The notes: a model not told the origin generated them from the letters alone. Positions 32,932-42,198 are shown, counted from the first letter of the stretch. The stretch is DNA of 49,583 nt from an uncultured Candidatus Melainabacteria bacterium (GCA_934754655.1 CAKVIC010000015.1:1-49583); one strand, 5' to 3'. Made by a program: numbers and translations.

Positions 32932-33376
32932 TATTAACTAACAAACAACAAAAAATACAAGATACCAACTAAAACATAACCGCTTTTGTATATTATTATT
33001 AAATATCATGCTTAAATGTTACCTATATTTAAAAATTGGGGACAAAAAATTTTTAATCTGAGTACCCAATAATAAAAAAAAGACCTTGTATAAAAAACCA
33101 AGGCCTGTCCGTTTAAATAAGAAGAGAGAGCTTTATATATGTCTATTTAAAAAACCAAACAATTTTTTTTTTGCTATTATTTTCTTAAATCTTAACAAAA
33201 TGTTACAATTCAAAAATGTAAGAAAAATTCCAAGATTCTAATGTTTTCACTTTAAATTTTAAAAATATAATAAATTCTATACAATTAAAAATTTTAATGG
33301 TATAATATTTGTTACTGTATAAAATTTGATTATCCATTATCAAGAATAAGAAATTATATATATAAGGGGAATAGGT
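32932..33376 (+). promoter_or_regulatory. Intergenic region with the pfl promoter and a candidate operator
   Basis: About 445 bp without a credible gene. A weak hairpin (CCTTG 33084-33088 with CAAGG 33099-33103) lies in the first half and may end the preceding gene. Another stem joins TTTAAATA (33112-33119) and TATTTAAA (33144-33151). Near the right end, TATACA (33278-33283), 17 bp, and TG-G-TATAAT (33298-33306) make a good extended promoter for pyruvate formate-lyase. A near-palindrome TTGATTATCCATTATCAA (33326-33343) follows about 13 bp after the expected transcription start. GGGG at 33364-33367 serves the pfl start. Confidence 0.6.
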
Positions 33377-35554
33377 ATGTTAAATTTATGTGAGGAAGAA
33401 AAAACTTCCAAAACAAATAATTATGCTCAAAAAACAAATAACTTAAAGAAAGATTCTATGACGAATCCCAATTTTATAAATAATTATGTGAACACAAGCC
33501 AAACTTCAGATTTCATTGGCGGTAAATGGCAAACAGAAATTGACGTTCGCGATTTTATTCAAAAAAATTATACTCCATATTATGGCAATTCCGAATTTTT
33601 AGCTAAACCGACTAGCGCAACACAAAAGCTTTGGTCTGAATGTTGCGATTTATTCAAAAAAGAGCGTGAAGCCGGTGGTGTTCTCGACATGGATACCCAT
33701 GTTGTATCTACTATAATTTCACACGAAGCAGGTTATATTGACAAAAATTTAGAAAAAATTGTAGGTTTACAAACAGACAAACCGCTTAAACGCTCAATGC
33801 AACCTTTTGGCGGAATAAGAATGGCGCAATCAGCATGCAATTTATATGGTTATCTTGTTGATTCAGAAATTTCTGAAATCTTTACAAAATATCGCAAGAC
33901 ACATAACCAAGGAGTTTTTGATGTTTATACACCAGAAATGAAAGCCGCAAGGCATGCCGCAATAATTACCGGTTTGCCTGATGCTTACGGTCGAGGTCGT
34001 ATCATTGGTGATTACAGACGTGTAGCCTTATATGGTATTGATAGATTAATTGAAGATAAATGCGCACAATTTGCATCATTAGAAGGTGAAATGACATCTG
34101 ACACAATAAGATTGCGCGAAGAAATCACCGACCAAATTCATGCGCTTAATGATATGAAAAAATTGGGCGAAATTTATGGTTTTGATATTTCAAAACCGGC
34201 ACAAAATGCAAAAGAAGCCGTACAGTGGCTGTATTTTGGATATCTTGCAGCAATTAAAGAACAAAATGGCGCAGCAATGAGTATCGGCAGAACTTCAACA
34301 TTTTTAGATATTTATATCGAAAGAGATTTAAAACGTGGTTTATTAACTGAATCTGAAGCACAAGAACTTATCGATCATTTTATAATGAAATTACGATTAG
34401 TTAGATTTGCTAGAACACCTGAATACAATGAATTATTTTCAGGCGACCCTGTTTGGGTAACGGAATCTATAGCAGGCATGGGAGTCGATGGGCGTCCTTT
34501 AGTTACCAAAAATTCTTTCAGATATTTACATACTTTAGAGAATTTAGGAACAGCACCTGAACCTAATTTAACAGTATTATGGTCTGTTGATTTGCCACAA
34601 AACTTTAAAGAATATGCCGCTCATATTTCTATTACAACTTCATCTATTCAATATGAAAATGATGATATGATGAGAAAAATGCACGGTGATGATTATGCAA
34701 TTGCCTGCTGTGTTTCTTCTATGGTAGTAGGAAAAGAAATGCAATTTTTTGGAGCGCGCGCAAATCTTGCAAAATGTTTGTTATACGCAATTAATGGTGG
34801 AATCGATGAACGTTTAAAAACTCAAGTTGCACCAAAATCTGAACCAATAACAAGCGAATATTTAGATTACAAAGAAGTCGTTGCGAAATACGATGCAATG
34901 CTTGAATGGCTTGCTGGGCTTTATGTTAACACGCTTAACGTTATTCATTATATGCATGACAAGTATTGTTATGAAAAAGCTCAAATGGCTTTACACGATA
35001 GAGATGTAAAACGTTATTTTGCAACGGGCATTGCTGGTTTATCAGTTGTTGCAGATTCCCTTTCTGCGATTAAATATGCAAAAGTTAAAACAATTCGTGA
35101 TGAAAATGGGCTTGTTATTGATTACGAAATTGAAGGAGATTTTCCTAAATATGGAAATAATGACGACAGAGTTGACAAAATTGCCGTTGATATAGTTAAA
35201 AAATTCATGAACATGATTAGAAGCCACAAAACTTATCGTGATTCTATACCAACAATGTCAATTTTAACAATCACTTCAAATGTTGTTTATGGAAAGAAAA
35301 CCGGCAACACACCTGATGGCAGAAAAGCCGGCATTCCTTTAGCACCGGGCGCAAACCCTATGCACGGAAGAGATTCACACGGTGCGGTTGCTTCATTAGC
35401 ATCAGTTGCGAAATTACCATTTGCGGACGCTCAAGACGGAATTTCAAACACATTTACAATAATTCCGAACGCATTAGGTAAAGATGAATTATTTGTTGGT
35501 GATTTAGATATTCAATTAAATTGCGGTTGCGCAAGCAAAATATATGGAGGTTAA
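33377..35554 (+). CDS. Pyruvate formate-lyase, catalytic body lacking the glycyl-radical domain
   Basis: Formate C-acetyltransferase converting pyruvate and CoA to acetyl-CoA and formate under anoxia. The 725-residue protein has FGGIRMAQSA, the active-site pair C444-C445 in AIACCVSSM, and SNTFTIIPNALGKDE (690-704). After that it diverges into a tail of 21 residues (LFVGDLDIQLNCGCASKIYG + G) and stops, without the RVSGYAV glycyl-radical loop. That domain is encoded by the next gene in another frame. A ~28-residue N-terminal extension precedes MTNPNFIN; AAGGGG before the first ATG supports the long start. Family members are ~740-770 residues in one chain, so this is a split enzyme. Confidence 0.9.
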   Translation: MLNLCEEEKTSKTNNYAQKTNNLKKDSMTNPNFINNYVNTSQTSDFIGGKWQTEIDVRDFIQKNYTPYYGNSEFLAKPTSATQKLWSECCDLFKKEREAGGVLDMDTHVVSTIISHEAGYIDKNLEKIVGLQTDKPLKRSMQPFGGIRMAQSACNLYGYLVDSEISEIFTKYRKTHNQGVFDVYTPEMKAARHAAIITGLPDAYGRGRIIGDYRRVALYGIDRLIEDKCAQFASLEGEMTSDTIRLREEITDQIHALNDMKKLGEIYGFDISKPAQNAKEAVQWLYFGYLAAIKEQNGAAMSIGRTSTFLDIYIERDLKRGLLTESEAQELIDHFIMKLRLVRFARTPEYNELFSGDPVWVTESIAGMGVDGRPLVTKNSFRYLHTLENLGTAPEPNLTVLWSVDLPQNFKEYAAHISITTSSIQYENDDMMRKMHGDDYAIACCVSSMVVGKEMQFFGARANLAKCLLYAINGGIDERLKTQVAPKSEPITSEYLDYKEVVAKYDAMLEWLAGLYVNTLNVIHYMHDKYCYEKAQMALHDRDVKRYFATGIAGLSVVADSLSAIKYAKVKTIRDENGLVIDYEIEGDFPKYGNNDDRVDKIAVDIVKKFMNMIRSHKTYRDSIPTMSILTITSNVVYGKKTGNTPDGRKAGIPLAPGANPMHGRDSHGAVASLASVAKLPFADAQDGISNTFTIIPNALGKDELFVGDLDIQLNCGCASKIYGG

Positions 35555-35555
35555 A

Positions 35556-35810
35556 ATGACGACTCAACAAGAAGAAAATTTGATTAACTTAATAGATGGT
35601 TACGTAAAAAAAGGCGGTCATCATTTAAATGTGAATGTTTTTAATAGAGAAACTTTAAAAGATGCACAAGCTCACCCTGAAAAATACCCTCAATTAACAG
35701 TAAGAGTTTCTGGCTATGCCGTAAATTTTAACAAATTAACAAAAGAACAACAGGATGACGTCATATCAAGAACATTCCACTCTTCATTAACTGATAAAGC
35801 ATGCAATTAA
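35556..35810 (+). CDS. Separate glycyl-radical domain of pyruvate formate-lyase
   Basis: An 84-residue protein equal to the C-terminal part of PflB: NLINLIDGYVKKGGHHLNVN, VFNRETLKDAQAHPEKYPQL, then TVRVSGYAVNFNKLTKEQQ with the radical-bearing glycine at residue 53. It resembles the stand-alone YfiD/GrcA spare part of enteric bacteria but here it is the only copy seen. The ATG at 35556 lies five bases after GGAGG (35547-35551), which is formed within the last codons of the upstream gene, so reinitiation is expected. The frame relation is +1. A sequencing frameshift is unlikely because both the extra tail upstream and the dedicated start would have to arise by chance. Confidence 0.88.
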   Translation: MTTQQEENLINLIDGYVKKGGHHLNVNVFNRETLKDAQAHPEKYPQLTVRVSGYAVNFNKLTKEQQDDVISRTFHSSLTDKACN

Positions 35811-36553
35811 TGACAGTATTAGGAAATATACATTCTATAGAAAGTTGCGGAACAGTTGATGGTCCCGGAGTCCGTTTTGTCGTTTTTATGCAAGGCTGCC
35901 CTATGCGTTGCGCATATTGTCACAATCCGGATAGTTGGAATTTTAACGAAAATAAAAAAGTTACAATTGACGAGATTTTTGATGAGTATACTAATTTACA
36001 AGAATTTTGTACTGGTGGTTTAACTGTAACAGGGGGAGAACCCTTAGCACAAATAGATTTTGTCACGGAATTATTTAAAAAATTTAAAGAAAATAATATT
36101 CATACCGCGCTTGATACGTCAGGAATTTTATTTGATAAAGATAATACTAAAAAAATTGATGAATTATTAAAATATACAGAACTTGTAATGCTGGATATAA
36201 AACACATTAACGAGATAGAGCACAAAAAATTAACCAATTTTTCAAACAAAAATGTTTTAGATTTTGCAAAATATTTATCATCAAAAAACATTCCAATGTG
36301 GATAAGACATGTTGTAGTTCCAAATATTACAGATAATGAAAAATATTTAATAGAACTCGGCGAATTTTTATCAACCCTAAAAAATGTAAAAGCTTTGGAT
36401 ATTTTACCTTATCATAATATGGCTATTTCTAAGTATGAACGTTTAGGAATTGATTATAAATTAAAAGACACTCCGCCACTTTCACATAACGATGCAATAA
36501 AGGCTCGCGACTTAATTATTAAAGCTATGAAAAATGCGTTAAACAAAAAATAA
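35810..36553 (+). CDS. pflA: Pyruvate formate-lyase activating enzyme (radical SAM)
   Basis: Radical-SAM activase that abstracts hydrogen from the glycine of PFL. The 247-residue protein starts MTVLGNIHSIESCGTVDGPG, as PflA does, followed by the cluster motif GCPMRCAYCHNP with C30, C34 and C37, the TGGEPLAQ SAM-binding region, and KHINEIEHKKLT with ILPYHNMAISKYERLG near the end. The start at 35810 overlaps the stop of the radical-domain gene (TAATG) and gives the same N-terminus as known PflA; an ATG at 35801 is possible. The three genes are one translationally linked unit. Confidence 0.94.
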   Translation: MTVLGNIHSIESCGTVDGPGVRFVVFMQGCPMRCAYCHNPDSWNFNENKKVTIDEIFDEYTNLQEFCTGGLTVTGGEPLAQIDFVTELFKKFKENNIHTALDTSGILFDKDNTKKIDELLKYTELVMLDIKHINEIEHKKLTNFSNKNVLDFAKYLSSKNIPMWIRHVVVPNITDNEKYLIELGEFLSTLKNVKALDILPYHNMAISKYERLGIDYKLKDTPPLSHNDAIKARDLIIKAMKNALNKK

Positions 36554-36591
36554 AAGTTGCAAAATTCTAAGTTATCTTACTTATTTTATTA

Positions 36592-36600
36592 TGCTATACT
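36592..36600 (+). promoter_or_regulatory. Extended -10 promoter of recF, predicted leaderless
   Basis: TG-C-TATACT at 36592-36600 ends exactly six bases before the recF ATG at 36607. No Shine-Dalgarno sequence is present in between. This is the same arrangement as nadK and lptC. Confidence 0.65.
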
Positions 36601-36606
36601 TTAGAA

Positions 36607-37698
36607 ATGAAAATCTTAAGCTTAAATTTGAAAAATTATAGAAATTGCGAAAACGTAAGTCTTGATTTTCCGAAGCGAAAAACTTTAATAATTGGAAAAA
36701 ACGCACAAGGAAAAACCAACATTTTAGAAAGTATCTATTTTCTGTCAGGTTTAAAAACTCCGAGAACCTCTGTCGTTTCAGACTTGATTAAATTTGGAAC
36801 AAATTCTTGTGAGATTAATGCAAATTTAGAACGAAATAATACTGAAATTGAGCTTGATTTTTGGTACAATATCGAAAAAAAACGTGAATTAAAAATTAAT
36901 AAAGTAAAATCTCAGCCAAGAGATTTTAAACAGTGTTTAAAAACTGTTTTATTTTCAACAAAAGATTTATTATTACTCCGCGGAACTCCTCAAGATAGAA
37001 GAGATTGGCTTGATAGAGCAATTTCGCAAATCTATCCGGCTTATGATGAAAGACTATCAAAATACGACAAAATCAGAGTGCAAAAAAATAATTTACTCAA
37101 AAATGATTGCATAGATAATACTTTGCTTGATATTTATAATGAACAACTTGTTATAACCGGTGCGAATATAATTTTGTTACGTCAAAAATTTTTGAAAGAA
37201 ATTCAACAAATTGCGTCATCAAAACACAAAATCATTAGTGATTCTGAAGAATTTTCTCTAAATTATACCTGCCCGAAAGAAGAAATTAACGAAATTTGCG
37301 AATATTTAAAAAATGAATTAGAACAACGTAAAAATGAAGAAATCGCTCGTCACCAATCTTGCGTAGGTCCTCACCGTGATGATATTGAATTTAAAATCAA
37401 TGGAATTGATGCAGTAAAATTTGCCTCTCAAGGTCAGCAACGAACTTTAGTTTTAGCCTTAAAATTAGGAGAATTACAAATTATTAAAGAAAAAACAAGC
37501 TATTCTCCTATTTTACTATTAGATGATGTTTTAGCAGAACTTGACGAAGTCCGCCAAAATTATCTTTTAAAATCTATTGATGATGACGTTCAAACTATTA
37601 TAACGTCAGTTGATACACTTTTGTTTGAAGAAGAATTTTTAAAAGATGTTCAGATTTATTTAATTGAAAACGGAAATTGTAAAATTATTACAACTTAG
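36607..37698 (+). CDS. recF: DNA replication and repair protein RecF
   Basis: SMC-like ATPase that loads RecA at gaps with RecO and RecR. The 363-residue protein has Walker A LIIGKNAQGKTNILESIYFL (28-47), the RecF-specific LLLRGTPQDRRDWLDRAI, the ABC-type signature region FASQGQQRTLVLALKLGEL, and Walker B ILLLDDVLAELD. Length and order match RecF. dnaA, dnaN and gyrB, its usual neighbours, are absent, so it is displaced from an oriC-type cluster. The ATG lies six bases after an extended -10 element. Confidence 0.95.
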   Translation: MKILSLNLKNYRNCENVSLDFPKRKTLIIGKNAQGKTNILESIYFLSGLKTPRTSVVSDLIKFGTNSCEINANLERNNTEIELDFWYNIEKKRELKINKVKSQPRDFKQCLKTVLFSTKDLLLLRGTPQDRRDWLDRAISQIYPAYDERLSKYDKIRVQKNNLLKNDCIDNTLLDIYNEQLVITGANIILLRQKFLKEIQQIASSKHKIISDSEEFSLNYTCPKEEINEICEYLKNELEQRKNEEIARHQSCVGPHRDDIEFKINGIDAVKFASQGQQRTLVLALKLGELQIIKEKTSYSPILLLDDVLAELDEVRQNYLLKSIDDDVQTIITSVDTLLFEEEFLKDVQIYLIENGNCKIITT

Positions 37699-37865
37699 AC
37701 CTAAAAATTTAAGCTAACATTAACATTTTACGCTAAACAACCAAATTTCAACACAATATTATTATAAATTATTGTTCTATCAACTTTTACACCATGTTTA
37801 ATGTAAAAAAAGCTTTACTTTTAACCAATTTTTTTATACTATAAGAAAAAAGGAGAGATTAACTA

Positions 37866-38585
37866 ATGGTTAATAATAAGTACAAGCGTGTATTATTAAA
37901 AATAAGCGGCGAAGCCTTGCTAGGTGAGCAACAATTTGGAATCGACCCTAATCCGGTTGAAATGATTGCAAAAGAAATTAAATCAATTTATGAACGTGGA
38001 GTTGAAGTTGCAGTTGTTGTTGGTGGCGGTAACATTTTCCGCGGAATGAAAAACAGCGCTAAATTAGGCATGGACCAAGCATCAGGTGATTATGTCGGAA
38101 TGCTTGCTACCGTTATGAATGCTGTTTGTCTACAATGTGCTTTAAAAAAAATTAATGTCGAATGTCGAGTACAAACTGCAATTGCTATGAACCAAATAGC
38201 AGAACCTTACGTTCGACATAGAGCTATAAGACATTTGGAAAAAGGTCGAGTTGTAATATTTGCAGCCGGAACCGGTAACCCATTCTTCACAACCGATACA
38301 GCGTCTGCATTAAGAGCATCTGAAATTAATGCAGAAGTTATGCTTATGGCGAAAAATGGAGTTGACGGAATTTATGATGATGACCCTAACATTAATCCAA
38401 ATGCTAAAAAATTAGACTCAATCTCTTATGCTGATATAATTCGCAAAGATTTAAGAATAATGGATATGTCTGCTTGTGCCTTGTGCAAGCAAAATAATAT
38501 TCCTATAATAGTTTTTGATTTTAAAGCAACAGGCAGTCTTGTTGAAATCATGGATGGACGCACTGTTGGAACATACGTAAGTTAA
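37866..38585 (+). CDS. pyrH: Uridylate kinase
   Basis: Hexameric UMP kinase of the amino-acid-kinase fold, specific to bacteria. The 239-residue protein has RVLLKISGEALLGEQQFGID, AVVVGGGNIFRG, DYVGMLATVMNA, VIFAAGTGNPFFTTDTA and MAKNGVDGIYDDDP, the standard set. AAAGGAGAG precedes the start, and TATACT at 37835-37840 is a plausible -10. A 7-bp inverted repeat (TTTTACA 37785-37791, TGTAAAA 37802-37808) lies just upstream. It leads the usual cluster pyrH-frr-cdsA, here extended by rnc. Confidence 0.97.
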   Translation: MVNNKYKRVLLKISGEALLGEQQFGIDPNPVEMIAKEIKSIYERGVEVAVVVGGGNIFRGMKNSAKLGMDQASGDYVGMLATVMNAVCLQCALKKINVECRVQTAIAMNQIAEPYVRHRAIRHLEKGRVVIFAAGTGNPFFTTDTASALRASEINAEVMLMAKNGVDGIYDDDPNINPNAKKLDSISYADIIRKDLRIMDMSACALCKQNNIPIIVFDFKATGSLVEIMDGRTVGTYVS

Positions 38586-38613
38586 TATTATTTAAATAAA
38601 GGAGAAATAAACA

Positions 38614-39180
38614 ATGTCAGAAGCTCTTGAAGAAATGTTTTTATTCGGAGAAGAAAAAATGGAAAAAGCTCTTACTCAAATGAAAAAAGAGTTTGCCTCA
38701 GTTCGCACAGGAAGAGCAAATCCTGCTGTTTTAGACAAAGTAATTGTTGATTATTATGGAGTCCCTACTCAACTAAGACAAATGTCACAAGTTACTGTAA
38801 GTGAAGGAACTACTTTAGTTATAACTCCTTATGACAAAACTATTTTAAAAGATATTGAAAAAGCGATTATTAAAGCTGAAATTGGAGTTGCTCCAAACAG
38901 CGATGGCACTTGCATTAGATTAAATTTCCCACCTCTAACAGAGGAAAGACGTCGCGAAACAACAAAAGATGTTCGCAAATATGGTGAAGATGCAAAGATT
39001 GCAGTGAGAAATATTCGCCGAGATATGGTTGATGAAATCAAAAAAATCGAAAAAACTGAAAATTTACCGGAAGATATGGTAAAAGATAACCAAGATAAAG
39101 TTCAAAAATTGACAGATAAATATGTTGGCATTATTGATTCACTTGTAAGTGAAAAAGAAAAAGAGGTTATGACTGTATAA
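38614..39180 (+). CDS. frr: Ribosome recycling factor
   Basis: Splits post-termination ribosomes together with EF-G. The 188-residue protein has MEKALTQMKKEFASVRTGRANP, VDYYGVPTQL, TLVITPYD, FPPLTEERRRETTKDVRKYG and the C-terminal helix, as in RRF. AAAGGAGAAA precedes the start, 28 bp after pyrH. Its stop overlaps the cdsA start (TAATG, 39178-39182), so cdsA is coupled. Confidence 0.97.
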   Translation: MSEALEEMFLFGEEKMEKALTQMKKEFASVRTGRANPAVLDKVIVDYYGVPTQLRQMSQVTVSEGTTLVITPYDKTILKDIEKAIIKAEIGVAPNSDGTCIRLNFPPLTEERRRETTKDVRKYGEDAKIAVRNIRRDMVDEIKKIEKTENLPEDMVKDNQDKVQKLTDKYVGIIDSLVSEKEKEVMTV

Positions 39181-40028
39181 TGGATACAAAAAGATTCTTA
39201 ACAGGTTTAATTGTAGGTTTTTCTGCATTATTTATATTACTTGCTGGCGGACTTTGGTTTTTAGCTGGGGTTATGCTTATAATATTTTTTGGAGCAAAAG
39301 AATATACGCAAATCCTTAAAAACAAAGGCTTTTTGCCAAGTATGAAAGTAATCTCCATTTCTGCAATTATGTTTGCAATCATTTTTTGCACAAATAAACT
39401 TAGTTTAACACCATTAGTATTTACTATATCTACGCTAATGGCATTTATGTGCGTCTTGTTCAAAGGACGCCAACCATACATTGCAAATGTTGCAACAAAC
39501 ATGTTAGGAATCGTTTATTGCGCTTGGTTTCCACTTCATTTAATCCTTATTAGAGATATGGGAACTGAAACTGTCGGCGGAGTTTCTTACCCTGAAGGCG
39601 CTTGCTATACTATTTTAATTTTATTATCCGTGGTCGCAACCGATACTTTCTGTTATTTTATCGGTTCAAAATTTGGCAAACACAAACTTTCAACCGTTAT
39701 AAGCCCTAATAAAACTATAGAAGGAGCTATTGGCGGTACAGTAATGTGCGTTATAATTGCAACTGTAATTGGCATTGCAATTGGACTTGTTTGGTATCAT
39801 GCAGTAGTATTAGGAATTTTAATTGCCACATTTGCACAATTAGGTGATTTATGCGAATCAATGATTAAGCGTGATGCAGGTGTTAAAGATTCTAGCAATA
39901 TTCTTCCGGGACACGGCGGATTTTTAGATAGAGTAGACAGTTATATTTTAACAATCCCTGTTGTTTATTATTATTTATTCTATTTTGTTAATAACAATAT
40001 TATTGATTTATTCAAAGGTTTGTTTTAA
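39180..40028 (+). CDS. cdsA: Phosphatidate cytidylyltransferase
   Basis: Integral membrane enzyme making CDP-diacylglycerol from phosphatidic acid and CTP. The 282-residue protein has about eight hydrophobic segments and the C-terminal family signature SMIKRDAGVKDSSNILPGHG followed by GFLDRVDS. Upstream, TDTFCYFIGSKFGKHKL and ISPNKTIEGAIGG are also typical. It overlaps frr by one base and rnc by one base. Isoprenoid genes uppS and dxr, often nearby, are not here. Confidence 0.96.
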   Translation: MDTKRFLTGLIVGFSALFILLAGGLWFLAGVMLIIFFGAKEYTQILKNKGFLPSMKVISISAIMFAIIFCTNKLSLTPLVFTISTLMAFMCVLFKGRQPYIANVATNMLGIVYCAWFPLHLILIRDMGTETVGGVSYPEGACYTILILLSVVATDTFCYFIGSKFGKHKLSTVISPNKTIEGAIGGTVMCVIIATVIGIAIGLVWYHAVVLGILIATFAQLGDLCESMIKRDAGVKDSSNILPGHGGFLDRVDSYILTIPVVYYYLFYFVNNNIIDLFKGLF

Positions 40029-40705
40029 TGTTAGAAGAAATTTTTGGCAATGTAGAAAATCAGGAATTAGTCCAAAAAGCACTAACTCATCCATCATTTA
40101 CTAAGGAAAATAACATAGATTCTTTGATGAATTATGAACGGTTAGAATTTTTAGGAGATTCTGTTTTAAAACTTGTAAGTTCAAAACTTTTATATAATAT
40201 GTTTAAAGAATACCCTGAAGGCGAGTTATCAAAAATTCGCTCAATTTTGATTTCAGATAATATTTTGGCAAAAGTGTCAAAAGAAATTGGAGTAGATAAA
40301 TTAATAAAATTAGGTCCAGCTGAAGAAAAACAAGGTGGCAGAAACCGTGAATCTAATTTAGCCTGCTCTTTAGAAGCCTTACTTGGTGCATATTTTTTAA
40401 ATAACAAATTTGAAGAAATCGAAGATTTTATAAAAAAATATTTATTTATATATGTTGATGACATAAATGAACATTTTGAAAAATATAATGCTAAAGATAT
40501 TTTGCAACAATATACTCAAGGTCATGACAAGACTTTGCCGATTTACACAACAATTTCAGTAACAGGCCCTGCGCATAAACCGGTTTTTGAGGTTCAAGTT
40601 GAATGGCAAGGCAAAATAATTGCTAGAGCGTGCGGAAAATCAAAAAAAGAAGCTCAACAAAATTGCGCTTACGAAGCTTGTAAGGTGTTAAAAATAAATA
40701 ATTAA
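40028..40705 (+). CDS. rnc: Ribonuclease III
   Basis: Double-strand-specific endonuclease for rRNA and mRNA processing. The 225-residue protein has the RNase III signature NYERLEFLGDSVLKLV and the second acidic site SLEALLGAYFL, followed by a C-terminal dsRNA-binding domain: KDILQQYTQGHDKTLPIYTT then FEVQVEWQGKIIARACGKSK and KEAQQNCAYEACKVL. The start overlaps the cdsA stop. It is the last gene of the pyrH-frr-cdsA-rnc run and faces acpS. Confidence 0.96.
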   Translation: MLEEIFGNVENQELVQKALTHPSFTKENNIDSLMNYERLEFLGDSVLKLVSSKLLYNMFKEYPEGELSKIRSILISDNILAKVSKEIGVDKLIKLGPAEEKQGGRNRESNLACSLEALLGAYFLNNKFEEIEDFIKKYLFIYVDDINEHFEKYNAKDILQQYTQGHDKTLPIYTTISVTGPAHKPVFEVQVEWQGKIIARACGKSKKEAQQNCAYEACKVLKINN

Positions 40706-40729
40706 ATCACCACCTCAAAAAATTTTATT

Positions 40730-41101
40730 TTAATTAGAAAAATTAAAAATCATGACCATTGCTACCGCAGAATTTTTATCATGCGATAATGTCAATTTAA
40801 TTTTTAATTGAGGGTATTTTTCAATAATTACAAAAGGTTGCCCGTTAAGTTTATTCAATATTTCAATATCTTTATAATAAACATCTGTAACATTAAACTC
40901 CGATAAAGCTTTTACTACAGCTTCTTTTGCACAAAATCTTGCACAAAGATGATGAGCAGAAGTTTTTGTTTTAAAAGAATATTCAAGCTCTTTTGAAGTA
41001 AAAATTCTATTAAGAAAAGCAGAATCCTTCTCTAACGTTTTATCCGCAAAACGCTTAATTTCTTCTATGTCAGTTCCTATAGAAATATTTTCAAAATTCA
41101 T
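40730..41101 (-). CDS. acpS: Holo-[acyl-carrier-protein] synthase
   Basis: Transfers 4'-phosphopantetheine from CoA to apo-ACP. The 123-residue protein has SIGTDIEEIKRF with the metal Asp, FLNRIFTSKELEYS, and LCARFCAKEAVVKAL with the catalytic Glu and Lys, plus LSHDKNSAVAMVM at the C-terminus. Length is normal. AGGA precedes the start. It lies 14 bp downstream of prfA on the same strand and is probably co-transcribed with it. Confidence 0.94.
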   Translation of the reverse strand: MNFENISIGTDIEEIKRFADKTLEKDSAFLNRIFTSKELEYSFKTKTSAHHLCARFCAKEAVVKALSEFNVTDVYYKDIEILNKLNGQPFVIIEKYPQLKIKLTLSHDKNSAVAMVMIFNFSN

Positions 41102-41115
41102 AAAATATCCTAAAA

Positions 41116-42198
41116 CTAATCAGTTTGAGCCAATTTTTCTAACTTTAATTTTTGATCATATTCAATTAACAAATTAATTAATTCATCCAAATCACCATCA
41201 ATTGCCGTCCAAACATTCAAATTTTGTCCAATTCTATGGTCAGTTAAACGACCTTGTGGAAAATTATACGTTCTAATTCTTTCACTTCTATCACCGGTAC
41301 CAACTTGAGAACGTCTTAAATCCGTGATTTCTTGCATTTGTTTTTGAACTTCCATATCATAAAGTTTAGCTTTTAATATTTGTAAAGCTCTTTCTTTGTT
41401 TTGAAGCTGTGAACGTTCTTCTGTACAGAAAATCATTATACCGGTTGGTTTGTGGAACAATCTAGCTGCAGTTTCTACTTTATTAACGTTTTGCCCGCCG
41501 GCACCACCTGAACGCGCCGTTGACATCTCAATATCTTCCGGCTTAATTTCGATTTCCACATCATCAACTTCAGGCATTACGGCAACAGTTGCAGTTGAAG
41601 TATGAACCCTGCCTTGAGATTCAGTCTCAGGAACTCTTTGAACTCTATGAACACCTGATTCATATTTTAAACGTGAATAAACCGCATCACCTTTTATTGA
41701 AATAATTATTTCAGAATATCCACCAGCTTCGCATTCGGTTTTACTCAAAATTTGAGTACTCCAACCTTGCTTATCCGCATATTTCAAATACATTCTCGCC
41801 AAATCACCGGCAAAAATATTCGCTTCATCACCGCCTGCACCACCTCTAATTTCAAGCATAATATCTTTATCATCCATCGGGTCACGAGGAAGTAACAAAA
41901 CCTTCATTCTTTCTTCATATTTAGGAAGTTTGGCCTCATTTTCTTCCATTTCTGCTTTCAAAAATGCTTTCATCTCTTCATCTTTTTCTTCATGAATCAA
42001 TTGTTTAGCCTCTTCAATTGCATCAACGGCTTTTTTCCACTCATAATACAAGTTTACAGTATCTTCCATTGATTTTCTTTGTTTTGATAAATCACGAAAT
42101 TTATTATAATCTTGAATAACAGCCGGATCTGAAAGTTTTTCGCCTAGTTCTATATATTTTTTTTCAATCTGAATAATTTTATCTAACATATCTTTCAT
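41116..42198 (-). CDS. prfA: Peptide chain release factor 1
   Basis: Class I release factor for UAA and UAG. The 360-residue protein has the peptidyl-hydrolysis motif SGGAGGQNVNKVETA with GGQ, the preceding RVQRVPETESQGRVHTSTAT and VAVMPE, which fit RF1, and a helical N-terminal domain (KIIQIEKKYIELGEKLSDPA). prmC often lies next to prfA but is not present here. AGAGGT precedes the start. Confidence 0.95.
   Translation of the reverse strand: MKDMLDKIIQIEKKYIELGEKLSDPAVIQDYNKFRDLSKQRKSMEDTVNLYYEWKKAVDAIEEAKQLIHEEKDEEMKAFLKAEMEENEAKLPKYEERMKVLLLPRDPMDDKDIMLEIRGGAGGDEANIFAGDLARMYLKYADKQGWSTQILSKTECEAGGYSEIIISIKGDAVYSRLKYESGVHRVQRVPETESQGRVHTSTATVAVMPEVDDVEIEIKPEDIEMSTARSGGAGGQNVNKVETAARLFHKPTGIMIFCTEERSQLQNKERALQILKAKLYDMEVQKQMQEITDLRRSQVGTGDRSERIRTYNFPQGRLTDHRIGQNLNVWTAIDGDLDELINLLIEYDQKLKLEKLAQTD

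Noticed and set aside
33139..33150. Three-codon upstream frame (ATG TCT ATT TAA) after AGAGAGAG
   Set aside because: Too short to support, and it lies upstream of the better pfl promoter, so it would not be on that transcript.
35540..35560. Sequencing frameshift or pseudogene explanation for the split PFL
   Set aside because: The first gene continues for 21 residues of its own after the homologous part, and the second has GGAGG and an ATG at ideal spacing. A simple indel would not create both. It is kept as a refutation test only.
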